Source: Cordilura impudica | Taxonomy: Eukaryota > Arthropoda > Insecta > Diptera > Scathophagidae | DNA: 64,000 nt | Assembly (NCBI GenBank): GCA_963682025.1 | Contig: OY821520.1 | Coordinates: 183,577,036 to 183,641,035, forward strand | Direction: 5' to 3' | Part shown: positions 34,103-46,575 of the stretch, one piece after another | How positions within the stretch are numbered: position 1 is the stretch's first letter | Layout of the letters: every line of letters begins with the position of its first letter | Translations under genes and position numbers: made by a program | Notes under the pieces: model-generated | Told to the model about the DNA's origin: nothing | The model's input: only the letters and a program-made list of their open reading frames with translations | The model's database searches: none

Positions 34103-34467
34103 TAAAGTTGCCCTTGTTATATAGTTAGTATACCACTAGCTATACCTAACAATTTCACATTTTACTAGATGAACATTTAAGTTTCTGTTGCAATGTAAAG
34201 TACTTACGCCTGTAAACATTTTCAAAATCTTATTTTGGCACTTCTGCTAGAGACATACCTGAATATCTAGCATTAAATGGGTTCACAAATCGAGTCATAA
34301 ATGTGAATTTTAGATACCAAAATCTTACAATTGAAACTTCATTTTCTATCTCCATCAATTAGCCACGTAAATTTAACTTTATGGCATTTCATGTAAATCG
34401 ATGATCAAAATGTAGTCCAACTAATTTAATAAAGAAATGTTTGGTATAAGCTGGTTTTTAATTTTAA

Positions 34468-34827
34468 CTAGCAGATTCCAGCCCTCGAAATTCTAGTGCA
34501 AATTTTAGGAAATTTTATTTTTTCATTAAATAAAGACCCTAAAAGTATGCTAATCAATTATAGCCAATTCACAAATTAACACAAAAAACAAACTCATTTT
34601 TATTACACACATAAACAATTTAACAAACACACACATAGCATTATATAATTTTATGTAGGTGTTAATAGCAACTTTAAATGCAATTTACTCAAAATAAAGG
34701 AAAAGATTTAAAAATCTGTAAATCTGCAAAACGGCTAAAAAGAAATACCTTTCAAATAATATACGTTTGGTCAAAATCGAGATAAAACGGTAGAACAAAA
34801 CAACGCCTAGCCTATTAATATTATAGA
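34468..34827 (-). mobile_element. Helitron-like element, copy 3
   Basis: Same ends and A/T flanks as the copies at 11287 and 32121. The hairpin block is present but one arm is mutated (CTCGAAATTCTAG). An internal gap removes the CACCCGTCACAAGAAATCG segment near the TC end. Confidence 0.75.
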
Positions 34828-35936
34828 TTTGCGCACAAACATAGAAGTTACGTGGATACACTTTTGTTTATTTTTCACTTGCCTCAAAAGTTTTGTAGTT
34901 GTTTAATTTTGCACTGTAAAGGAAGAAGTTCATATAGAGTAAATATTTGTGGGTGGCTCACAAAGTTTTTTTTATATTTAAATACTATCTTATGAGTAAA
35001 TTTTGTAAAACGAAACGTTTGAAGTTTCTGCGTAAAAATTTAAATTTTTCATAACTCATTAATCCTCGTATTAATATTATATAAATATTAAAACTGCTTT
35101 ACGGCTTTTCTTAAGTTAAATTGCATATCATTTTATTACTTACTGCCTAAATGACTTCTTTAATGCTCAAACAATGCCTAATGTTTCAAATGTTTTTTTT
35201 TTTGGTCTGCCTTTTGAAATTTATGACGTTCTATTTTCTGAATCTAGATAAAAGAAAAAAAAATAATCAACATTTATATTGCTAATAGAAAAATTGCCAC
35301 CGGTTATGTGGGTAATCAATTTACACAGGAAAATGAAAAAAGGGATTCTACCCATTAACATCCTCAATATCCGTTGTGCTTCATTTTAACTTTCTAAATA
35401 GTCTCATTTATTATCAATTCATTACACACACACACACAGTCATTCCCACACCAAAACAAGGTGACTATCAAAAATAGGAAAGTAATTTTCAAAATTACTT
35501 TTTCTCCATAACTTCAAAAAGCTTAACCAGGCAATGACTATACGTACCCGTATCAGAGAAAAGGTAACTGAATTGGGCTTAAAACTTAAAATCACCAACA
35601 GTTTCTTAAGTAAATATATTTTAGACTTTATGACTGAAAGACAAATCCATACAATTTTGGAAAATTCTATTCTTAACACATACTTCCTTCTTTCAATTGC
35701 ATGTTCGCCACAAAAAGTTGTAAATTAAACTTTTGACATTAGATGTTCCACTTAACGATTGCATGTATGTGTGTGATTATGTGTGGTAACATAGAATCCC
35801 AGCAAAAAAGGGTAACTTGAAAAGATAAACCATTTTGTATGTGGTAAAATCTTCATAATATTAAAAAAAATTGAGAATATTTAAGTTGACATCGAGAAAT
35901 TAAAGAAATTAAAAATTATATGAAAATTATTTTAAA
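34828..35936. other. Gene-free stretch
   Basis: No recognised gene. A CACACACACACACA tract lies at 35427-35439. Overlapping frames at 35440-35728 on both strands have no family resemblance. Confidence 0.25.
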
Positions 35937-37667
35937 AAAAGTATTTTTTAAAGAAAATCTTTTTTAAGAAAATGTGATTTTTAAAGATCACATTTTACGA
36001 AAATTTACTTTTTTTAAGAAAAGATACTTTTTAAGAAAGGGGGGATTTTTAGGAAAAGGTACTTATTTAATACAAGGTATTATTAAAGTTAAGTTACATT
36101 TTTAGGAAAAGATAATTTTTAAGAAAAGGCACTTTTTTAACAAAAGCTATTTTTTAAACAAAAGGTAGTTTTTGAAGAAATTGTACTTTTTGAAGAGGAA
36201 CCACTTCTTTTAGGATTAGAAACATTTTTAAGAAAAGGTGATTTTTTAAGAAGGGTACTTTTTTAAACAAGATACATTTTAGGAATGGTAATTTTTCACG
36301 AAAACGTAATCTTTTAGAAAAAGTTTTGTTTTAAAGAAAATGTACTTGTTTAAAAAAATTTGCTTTTTTTCAGTAAACGTACTTTTCAATAAAAGTTACT
36401 TCATTATGAAAAGTTTCTTTAAAAAAAAATTAATTTTTAGGAAAGGTAGTTTTTAGGAAAACTTACTTTTTTAGAAAAAGAAATTTTTAAAGAAACTGTA
36501 CTTTTTGAAGAAAATGTAATTAAAGAGAATAAACTTATAGAAGAAAGTTAAATTTTTTAAGTATTGGTACTTTTTAAGAAAGGAACTTTTTTAATAAAAT
36601 TATTTTTTTTAGTAAATGTACTATTTAAGAGAAAGTTCTTCTTGAAGAAAAGGCAATTTTTTTTAGAAAATGTACTATATTTTAGAAGGTACTTTCTACA
36701 ACAAATGTACTTTTTTAAGAATATATACTTCTTTAAGAAAAGGTACTTATTTTATGAAAAGTAGTGTTTTAAAATCAGTTACTTTTTTGTAATTTTAAGC
36801 AAATGGTTCTTTTTTAAGAAAAAGTTATTCTTAAAAGGTTCTTAATTAAAAATCGTACATTTTTAAGAAGAGATGCTTTTTAAGATACGCTACTTTATAC
36901 GAAAAAGTATTTTGTTTTTAAAGAAAATATACTATTTTAAGACATGTAGTTTTTAAGAAATTTACTTTTTAAGAAAAGCTACTTCTTTAGGAAAAAGTAA
37001 TTTTTAAAAGAAATGTACTTTATAAAGAAAATATACATTTTAAAGAAAGGTACTTTTTTAAGAAAAATTACTTTAAAAAACAAAGTGCTCTTTAAAGAAA
37101 ATGTAGTTTTTTAATAAAAGATACTTTTTAAAGTAACGATACTTGTTCAGGAAAATATATATTTTTTAAAGAACAAATAGTTCTTTAAGAAAAGGTGCTT
37201 ATTTTTAAGGAAAAGTACTTTTAAAAAAGTACTGTACTTTTTAAGAAAAGTTACTTTTTAAAGAAAATCTACTTTTTTATATAAGTGCTTATTGTAGAAA
37301 AGGAACTTTTTTTTTAGGAAAATATACTTTTTTAAGAAGAGGCACTTTTTTAATAAATGTAGTCTTTTTTAAAGAAAATATATTTGTTTAAGAAATCGTA
37401 TGTTTTGTAGGAAAAACTTTTTTTTTTTTTAATAAATGTACTTTTCAAAGAAAAAATACTTCTCTAAGAAAAGGTTCGTCTCTTTACTTTTTTTTCAACA
37501 AATCTACATTTTTAGAATCTGTACTTTTTGAAGAAAAAAAAATACCTTGTTAATAAAAGGAACTTTTTATTGAAAATCTCCTTTTTTCGGAGATTTGTTT
37601 TTTGCAGAAATGGAACTTTTTTAAGAAAAGGTAATTTTTTTTATGAAGGGGTACTTTTTAAGAAAAC
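35937..37667. repeat. Degenerate minisatellite, about 1.7 kb, unit roughly TTTTTAAGAAAAGGTAC
   Basis: The motif AAGAAAAGGTACTTTTT and its variants (AAAGAAAATGTACTTTTT, GGAAAAGGTAATTTTT) repeat many dozens of times at irregular 17-21 bp spacing without interruption. Individual units differ by small indels, so the array is old or mutates fast. There is no other sequence inside. It is AT-rich with a strict strand asymmetry: AAGAAAAGG on the plus strand only. Confidence 0.85.
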
Positions 37668-39349
37668 GTCTTACATATAAATGAGCCAGTCAGTGAAAGT
37701 AGAATAGAAGTAGAATAGAAGGTAGACTTTGGTAAAAAAAATTTATATTGATGGTTTTGCAATGCCTACAATCGTTTTACTACTTAGTTCTGAGTAGTAA
37801 GTAGTAAATTAGGACGGACTGATGTTGAACTAAAAAGTTTATATAGAAAAAAATATAGAAGTATATTAAATGTGAGAAATTGAAATTGATAAAATGGCAA
37901 AAAGTATTTATAAAATCTGTTGAAGAAAGAAATGATTTATCATGACATTCTAGATATGAGTTCAAATATACTCCACATACTCTTTTTTGTTGCTGGGGTG
38001 CAGTAAGTAGAGAAGACACCGAGTTATAACCGCATACAAAAGTAATGTAAAGTCCTCCATCCCCTTGTTTCTCTCTTAGTTATGCATGAATTAGACCTTA
38101 TCCATTACACACACACTATCCTTCCCCTTCTTATCACCAACTATGCAGTGTTGAAATCAGTTTTGAAATTCAATGTAAAAATGATGGTGCTCAAAGGAAT
38201 TGAAATATTTTCTGTATCTTATGTGTTTTAAGCATCTGAATTCCAAGTCACTATGAGTGAATAAGTGTGGTGTTTGGCCTATAGAAATGTGTACATGTAT
38301 GTCTAAAGTGGCCTATATATGTTTGTACTCAATAAAAGTTTTTGCTATAAAATTTATAAAATAAAATTAAATGTAAATTACAAAAAAAAAAAAAAAGAAA
38401 GTCAAAATATAGACATACAACCACAATTTATGGGCACAGAACCTGTTTAGTCACAGGACTAGGATTATCTGTCAACATACGCGTAGCATAAAAATACAAC
38501 CATACACCCATACATCCATACAGTCACAACTAGATATTCTTAGTCATGTGAAAGTTGTTGGTATCCATAAATTGGTAGTGATTGCTAAGCGTGTTTTTGT
38601 GTTTATTTGTTGTTTGCCAGTCATGATATTATGTTAAAAGAAAAAAATAAATAAATAACAGCTGAAATGTATGTAGGCTGGATAACAAACATATAACAAT
38701 AACTTTAGCAATAAAAACAACCTTTTTCGAATATTTGGCAATTTTCAAATTTGAATTTTAAAACAGTTTTTACGATGTCAGCAATACTAGTCAAAACCAA
38801 TAAAAAATATATATTTATATTGTAAAACCATCTGAAAAACGTCATCATTTCCTTAAGGACAAATATAAATCGTGCTGATACTAATACTGTAGAGTTTAAC
38901 TTTATATATAACAATGGATTCCCCATTTAAACATATTTAGATAAAGACTGCATACGAACAACTTTTTACACTTTATTTTTAAATAACTAAATGACTAAAA
39001 AAATATATTTTACAAGTTCATAACACATAATTCAATAATCTTAAAATAAAACAAATTACCTTCCACAGGAGATCGAGAGAATTTTCTCGCTTTAGCTATA
39101 GCACACCTAAATTTTCTTTATTTTTTACAATTATTGCCGTATATTTTTTCACTAGTGGCTAGTTTAGATCTTATCGAAGAATCTTTCACTTATTCTGGCA
39201 ACGTATAGTGTGTATTAGTCGTATTTTAAGTGTCTTGTAAAATGTTCTAAATTTTTCTGTGTTTAATTCACTATTTGTGGAAGATATTATTTAAAATTTA
39301 AATTTGATAGTAAGGCTTTAATGTGAAGTGTCCACCTTGTTTGTTTGTG
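37668..39349. other. Gene-free stretch
   Basis: No coding exon recognised. A block CATACACCCATACATCCATA at about 38500 and an A-run at about 38380 are simple sequence. GAGATCGAGAGAATTTTCTC at about 39069 contains a short palindrome. Minus frames at 37780 and 38705 lack family resemblance. Confidence 0.2.
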
Positions 39350-42300
39350 CGGTTTTACAAGTGAAAAAAATACACAATTTTCGACCTTACCCTCTTTGAA
39401 TTGTACAAAAATTAGCATTGTTGTTCTACAGTACTAAGCTAATAAAAATTCAAAAATTTTGGGTATCTAGCTTTTGTGGTTCCCGAAATATGGCGCTTCG
39501 AAAAGTAGAAAATTCACTAAAAACACACATAATTGGTCTACCATTATTGCTTATATCTTCACAAGTTTTAAACGTAGAAGGTCAAAATTGGTCTCATTTA
39601 AGAGGTATTGAAAATAGCTTTAAAATTTAGTTAAGCGATTTTTTTCGAAATGTCAAAGGTCACTATGACACGATTTAAAGTTTGGAATGCTATACCTGAA
39701 AAAAGAAATTTTTAAAATTCTAAAAAAAATATATGTTGATCCTGATAGTCTTCTCTGCATTTTGTATTATTTATATTGATAAAAATGTGAAATTATTTAA
39801 AAAATTGTATATTATTTTTATTGTTATAATTTTTTTTTTATTATTTTTTTAATATCAAATATTTTTTTAGTAAAAATTTTAAAAAACATTTAATACGTTC
39901 TTATATTTTATATTTTCTTAGGCTTAAAACTTAAAGGAAGATGCTGATAGTCTTGTTTGCATTTCGTGATACATTTCTGGGCGAGCTGTTATTGTTTAAT
40001 TAGCGGAAAATTTTATGTAAAATTTAATTATATATTTTTTTAATTTTTCCCCTTTTACCTGAAGTTATTTTATTGTAATGAACTTTTGCTGGTTATGGAG
40101 TAAAATATTTACAAAACTTCAAATTTAAATAAAAAACCTAGGGCAGGTAGGAAAACTATTCAACAGTTGTTTAATGTAAAGAGACTAACGAGGATGGAGT
40201 GGATGTTAAATTTTTTAGATGTTCCCAACATTTCCAAATTGAAAAACCATAGTGGGGCTTGTATCATCCAAGAAATTTCTGGACCGTGTACATTCCAAAA
40301 GCGTTCGCAATCTGATGAAGAAGCATCCGGTACAGAAGAGGTTGTGTTAGACAAATTAAACGAAACCCTACCATATTTGGATCACTCACCTATCAAAAAG
40401 AAAAAAACTTATCAAAAAAAGTTACAGAATCCAAAAATTTGAAAGGTTAAGTACTTCTATCACAAAAAGCTTTTCCCAGATCTAAGAACTGCTCCTACAG
40501 TTTCTCATGTTTGTCCAGAATCGGAAATACTTCAGCAATTAAAGGAAAAATCCAAATCTACTCAAAATAATAGCGAAAAAATACATTGCTAACCCTTATA
40601 CCAAAAAGTTGGGCATTGCAGAAAATGGTACAGGAGCTTGAAATTTCCGACTTTATGGCTCGGAAGTTAAAAAAAATTAGTCGAGGAAAGGTATACCAAG
40701 AAATGTTTAATCATCGAAAGTTGTGGAAGCTGTTAAAATCTTTTATGAATATGATGACGTCAGCAGATGCATGCCAGGATATAAAGAGTCTGTTTCTATG
40801 TTTGAAAATGTTGAAAATGTGTGAAAATCAAAAACTAAGAGATTGCTGCTTTGAGATCTAGGTGAAATGTATGCATTCTTTAAAGCAAAACATGATTGGA
40901 TAAAAATTGGTCTTTCTAAATTTTGTGGGCTTCGTGCGAAAAATGTTGTGTTGATCAATGCCAGTGGAACTCACAATATCTCCTTGAATTTAAAAAAATT
41001 AACAGAAGGCTTAGAAGATTTCCACCTTATTTTGAGAAAATAACGCGCAATCCTTCGACTCCAAATACTATTTAGCTAAATGTAAGGATTGTCCTGGAGT
41101 AGAAAATGTCAAGCAAAAACTTGGCGAATTATTAGAAACAAATCATGTTGATGAAATTACATATAAACAATGGATATGTGTGGATAGAGACTCATTGGAA
41201 ACAATGGTAAAGAAGGCTGAAGATATTCTGGATTCACTTTGCGAAAAATTATTGACACTTTTGCCTCACTCGTTATCGCAAAGGAACAAGCAGCATTTTT
41301 GAATGCAAAAATATTTTCGCTTGGGGAACATGTGTACATTGCAATATGTGATTTTTCGGAAAATGCATCTTTTTTGTTCAGGACTCTTCACAAGGTTTTC
41401 ATTGGAACATCAGCCAAGCTAGTTTATATCCAATTTTTATATATTACAAGTACAATGGCCAGTTAGAGCACACCAATTACATAGTTATATCTAATAGTCT
41501 TATCCATAACACTGTTGCAGTCCACATGGCCATCGCCATACGATAATGTTTCTACAAAATAAGTTTTGTTCAACACCACGAAAATTTTTTTATTTTTCGG
41601 TTCTCAATTTACGAATAAAACAATTTTTCAAATTTATGTCATCATGAAGATGATTTTGGGTTTCCAGTAGAATAGCATTTTTTTGCCACAAGCCATGGAA
41701 AAGGTCCTAGCGATAGTGTTGGTGGAACCGTAAAGAGAGAAGCTCGCCAAGCCAGTTTGCAGTGTCCAATATGAGTGGTAAACATTTTTTAAATTGTAAG
41801 TTTGTATTTTTAAGAGACGAAGATTATAAAGCAGAGGAAGAGTTTCTAAAAAAACTGGTTTATTGGCTTGAGAACAGTACCAGGAACACAAAAATTCCAC
41901 TATTTTGTTCCTGAAGGAAAGTCAAACCTGTACTCCGAAGACCGAGAATTTTTCATTGAAAATATAAAATAATTAGTTCTTACTTTTAGCTCCTTTTGTC
42001 TAAAATAATATATGTATTTAATATCACACAAATAAGTAAATAAAAAAATATATGAAATGTTTTCAAACAATTTCACATTTTTATCAGTATCTCAGGAACT
42101 AGTAAGAGCTCACTCAAAATTTTTGGCACAAAATGCAGGGAATACTATCAGGATTAACAAATATTTTTTTTTTCCAAAATTTTACAATGGGATGTAGCTT
42201 CCCAAACTTGAAATCATGTGACAGTGACCTTTGACCTTTCAGAAAAAAAATTGAACTAAATGCAGTTTAAAAGCTATTCTCAATACCTTTAAAATAAGGC

Positions 42301-42550
42301 AAATTTGGACACTGTATGTTAAAAACTTTTTGATGTATAAATTATAATGGCAGACCACTTATGTGTGTGTTTAATGATTTTTTCATTTTTTGACGCGCCA
42401 TATCTCAGGAACAACAGAAGCTGGAAGTCCAAAATTTTACGTTTATCTTAGTTAAGTAAGGTGCAAAAAGACAACTAAGTTCCATAAGATTCAAAGGTGG
42501 TTGGTAAAATCCGTTCGTTGGTTATAAAAATTTTAACCCTGTTATTTTGT
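39350..42550 (+). mobile_element. DNA transposon of unassigned superfamily with about 430-bp inverted repeats, decayed
   Basis: About 39380-39800 aligns with the reverse complement of about 42060-42500. Shared blocks are TTTGAAT, ATATGGCGC, AAACACACATAA-TGGTCT, GAGGTATTGAAAATAGCTTT-like, GTCAAAGGTCACT, CCTGATAGT, CTGCATTTTGT and GATAAAAATGTGAAATT. Between them lies a decayed plus-strand protein of the same family as the element starting near 60925. The outer ends and target duplication could not be fixed. Confidence 0.7.
40170..41950 (+). pseudogene. Putative transposase of the unassigned family, decayed
   Basis: Readable islands in shifting frames: MEWMLNFLDVPNISKLKNHS, an acidic/lysine-rich linker, a CPGVENVKQKLGELLE-like stretch, EITYKQWICVDRDSLETMV, QGFHWNISQASLYPIFIYYK, NYIVISNSLIHNTVAVH, then LCHHEDDFGFPVE and HFFATSHGKGPSDSVGGTVK. 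The order CPG..., DEITYKQW, a downstream D and HFFATSHGK...GG..KR is one I associate with a widespread animal transposase-like family whose superfamily name I cannot give. Many stops. Confidence 0.55.
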
Positions 42551-42769
42551 GTAACAATAACAAAATTTATTTTGCTTACTTGTGAACATATGTATGTTCC
42601 TTTCATATTTTTTGTCTAAATTGGTAAGCTTTCCAATTTAGTGCTTTTCAAATCTGTAACATATTGTGAAGTGCAACTGGTTTGTGTCTACAATATCTTG
42701 CTTTGTGACAATATTGAATATCATAATATTGAATCTTTTCATTTCCGTGTTTGTCCAACCTGATATATA

Positions 42770-45700
42770 CTATAATGGACTGTTCAAGTGTTTCTTATTG
42801 CTGGCTTTGCATTGAACATTTTCATTTGAGATCTACTGGTGGCCTTAAACCAAGTGATGCTGATGCTTTTGCGTCAATGGGCATGCCCTCGCTGCAGAAT
42901 GATTGATGTTGTATTTTGTAACTTTTAAAAATTCTCGTAACGAGTTTAAACAGATTAGTAGTGATCTTCTTGCTTTACAAGTCAAAATTTCTAAATACGG
43001 AGAATCATTTATTAAATTCCATAATTTAGATAAATTTGCTGGTACTCTTCATCTGTCGTCTCCTAAAAGGAAAAAAGTCGTAACAAAAAGTATTAACAAC
43101 CATTCCACCTCAAACTACACTCTCTACAATTTCTGAACCTCTGAACTTGACTGATGTGAATGCTGTTGCCCCTCTTCCATCTGCTTCTACAAGTTCAATT
43201 GCAGTGCCTTCTGTTGAATCTGTTATGAATTCTTATTATGAATTCTTCTTCCATTCCTTCTTTTCACTTTACTGCCTCAATTGACTCAAAACGTTCTCTA
43301 AGATCTTCATCTAAGAATGATGCTCCCTTGAATAATCATGCAAATATCGTTTCTGACAAACTGCCTTTGGAACCTTAAAAGTTGGCCGTCGTGAAACCCC
43401 GACGGGGTTGGGATACAACTGCCGATAACTTATTATTCTATGTTAAGTCAGAAATTGATGTGGACTTGGACATTCTGTATTTTAAGATTAATGCTGTTTA
43501 GAATTGCAGTATATCCTCATTCAGGTTGATTGTCCCAAGTGAGATATTTAATAAAATCGTTAACCCTGAATTTTGGCCTATTGGGATTTTAGTTCGCGAG
43601 TACGTTTAGAGAGAAAAGCCTAGATCAAATCCAACATTTCAAATATTTCGAAAGTTATTTAGAATATGTATTGCTTATCAGAATGTACGTGGACTTAATA
43701 AGAAGCTTGCTAACCTATAATAGTTTTGATTTGGAGTACGATGTTACCGTACTTACGGAAACTTGGATTCGCACGAATATACTTGATACGGAGAATATGT
43801 TCTGTAAATTTCAGATATTTCGTTGTGATACACTATTAGAGGCTGGAGGTGGGGTTCTAATTGCTGTACATAGTAAGTTTACCTCAAGTTTGGTTGAATT
43901 TGATGATATTGATACTAGTATTGAGTTCATATGTATGAAAGCTATTTTTCCGAGTATAACTACTTATATCACTTGTTCCTATATTCCCCCATGTTCTGTG
44001 AAATACAGTAGAGATATGACGCTCATGATAATGCGATTTCCTCTGTGAGTAATTGTCTGAAACATGGTGACTCACTTATAATTCTTGGAGATTTAAATTT
44101 ATCTAACGTGTTATGGCATTATTCGTCTGATGCCTTATCCTTTATTCCATCTACGAATTTTTCCTTTTATGATACACTTCTAGAGAGTATATCTGATCTG
44201 GGAGTAGTTCAGATAAATTATGTTTTACACTCGAACAAAAAAATGTTGGATGTAGTTTTTGTGGATAATGCCGAATGTTTTGTAGTGAATTGAATTGACC
44301 CAATATCCTTACCTGAAGATTGAGATCATCCCGCTCTTGGTATAATTGTAATGATGGCTTGGAAGGGCCTACAAGGGGCCTGTGTACTGCGATGTGTAAA
44401 TAATTTTATTTTAAACGTACTGATTATGATAAATAGAATAAACTGATTTATCTTATTGACAGGTCATTTTGGTTTGATAATCGGCTCCTTAACACTTGCA
44501 GCATGGACTTTCTTTGGTTAAATTGTATGATATTTTGAACGATTCCTTTTCTAAATGCATTCCTCTTTTAAAATGTACGCAAAAATCTCTTCAACTTTAG
44601 ATTGTGCTAAATATTCTACCGCTCGCGCTGAGTATAATTTACTGAATAATAATTGTTATATGAGTTATTTGGATAATTCAAAATAAAACTTTGCTAATAA
44701 CCAAAAGTCCCTCTTTTATGTGTTAAACGCAAATCATCGTCGTTCGCGCCTACAATGTTTTGCAATAATAATTCATCCTCTGATTGTTTTGATATTGCGA
44801 ATATGTTTGCTGATTTTTCCAGGTCCACGTATATAAATTCTATTTCAAATACTTTAACCGTTGCTAACTTCCATATATAATAAAAGTTGTATCGATATCA
44901 AATATTTTGCTCTTTGATACGGAAACTGTTTTTAAGTCTCTGATTCATCTGATTCTGCTTGTATGACGTTCTTGCTTGTATTTTGAGAAATTTCGCTCAA
45001 ATTCTTACTGTGCCCATAATGTGTATTTTCAACAGTCTTTTGCAAATTCACTATTTTTCTACTTCTTGGAAACAATAACTTACTATACCTTTATATAAGT
45101 CAGGCGGAAGTGCGAATGTACTTATCTATAGGGGAGTTGCAAAGCTAAGAGTTATTCTTAAGTTAATGCAGTAACTTGTTACTGATTATCTCTCATATCA
45201 ACTAAAGTCGATTATGTCTTTATTGGCTTTTTAAATGGCTTTTAAAAATCAAGGACAACAGTTACTAATCTTCTAAAATGTTCATGTTTTGAAAGGTTTC
45301 GTCCGTGGTGAGTGATATACACTGATTTTAGTAAAGCGCTTGATAGGGTGGACCATAATATTGTACTTCTAAAACTAAGACTCATAGTAATAACTGAATC
45401 TATTATTTTGTGGATTGAATCATAATTTACATTTAGAACTCAAAGAGCTATGTTTCACAATATTGAATCTAAGATTGCAAATGTTACTTATGACGTTCCC
45501 CAAGGCAGGCATTTGGGCCTGCTATTGTTTTTACTGTTCTTAAATGATCTTCCGACTGCAACATCAAATTGCAGCGTCCTTATGTATGCAGTTGATGTTG
45601 AGTTATTTCACAGTTTCAATGGCACAAAGTGAGCTTGATTTATTAATTGAATGGTGTAATATAAACTTGATGGAACTGAATCTTAAGAAATGTAAACATA

Positions 45701-46575
45701 TGGTATTTTACAGAAGGGGTGTAATTTCTAACGAGTATTGCATTAGTGGAGTAGTATTGGATATCGTTCGAACATTTCTGGATCTTGGTGTACTTATGGA
45801 TAGAAACTTGACTTCATTGTCCATATTAGTATGATTGTTAATGAGGCAAGATGTACTCTTGCTTTTGTTGGAGATTTCTGATCCATATGTTACTAAACAG
45901 CTTTATACAACTCTTGTAAGTCCGATTTTGGAATATGCATCAATAATATGGAATCCATATTATCAGGTTCACACAAATGCAGTTTAGTCTGTGCAGAAAG
46001 AGGTTTTGCAATTCTGTCTACGTGGTTAAGGTTGGAGTTATGGTGACTTACTATCATATACTGTTAGACTAAGGCTTGTCAGACATCCAACTCTTGAGAG
46101 TACAATGCTGGGTGTTAACTTTGTATTCAACTTTGCATTTGGTGATGTTGACTCGGAGTTTCTTTTATCAAATATAAATTTTAACATACCTTGTAGATTC
46201 ACAAAACATTTCAATCCTCTTCATTTGGACTCTTTTAGGACTAAATATGCTAATTCTTATGCTTTCCACAGAATTTCTCATGATTATAATGTGTTACACA
46301 ATTACTTTGATTTTAATTGTTTTAATTTTTTTTTTCGTTATTTATATTTAAATTTGTCTGTTACTTAATGTCAGCTGATGACACACATAGTTCAGTAGCT
46401 GATTTACGACCACACGATTTAATTTTCAGCTCTTGTTCGGAAATAGCCAGGGTCTGGACCCTGATGTGTACGCGGTCTCTACGTTAAGGGGACGTGCCCC
46501 CTCGGTGGTCAAGGGTGGCGAAGTGAGTGGCGGGGTTCGTTCGTAAAACAAAGGCTTCAGGCCAAAAAAAAAGTT
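42770..46575 (+). mobile_element. Jockey-like LINE, near full length but decayed
   Basis: ORF1-like remains begin about 42776 (MDCSSVSYCWLCIEHFHL) and reach about 43380, with LSTISEPLNLTDVNAVAPLP between stops. ORF2 follows: an APE endonuclease from about 43672 (VLTETW, then RCDTLLEAGGGVLIAV, then SLIILGDLNLSNVLW), and reverse transcriptase at about 45320-45640 (YTDFSKALDRVDH, DVPQGRHLGLLLFLLFLNDL, with the catalytic box YAVD where YADD is expected). The tail is LVSPILEYASIIWNPYY and then 87 codons. The 3' UTR ends in an A-run at 46566-46574. Many frameshifts and stops make it inactive. It starts right after the transposon to its left. Confidence 0.8.

Noticed and set aside
35427..36000. Possible CRISPR or phased repeat array near the minisatellite
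   Set aside because: Units are contiguous and degenerate with no spacers, and the sequence is eukaryotic.
36564..36764. Low-complexity plus-strand frame rich in F and K
   Set aside because: Produced by the minisatellite; no gene.
43884..44075. Minus-strand frame within the LINE
   Set aside because: Shadow of the plus-strand endonuclease domain.
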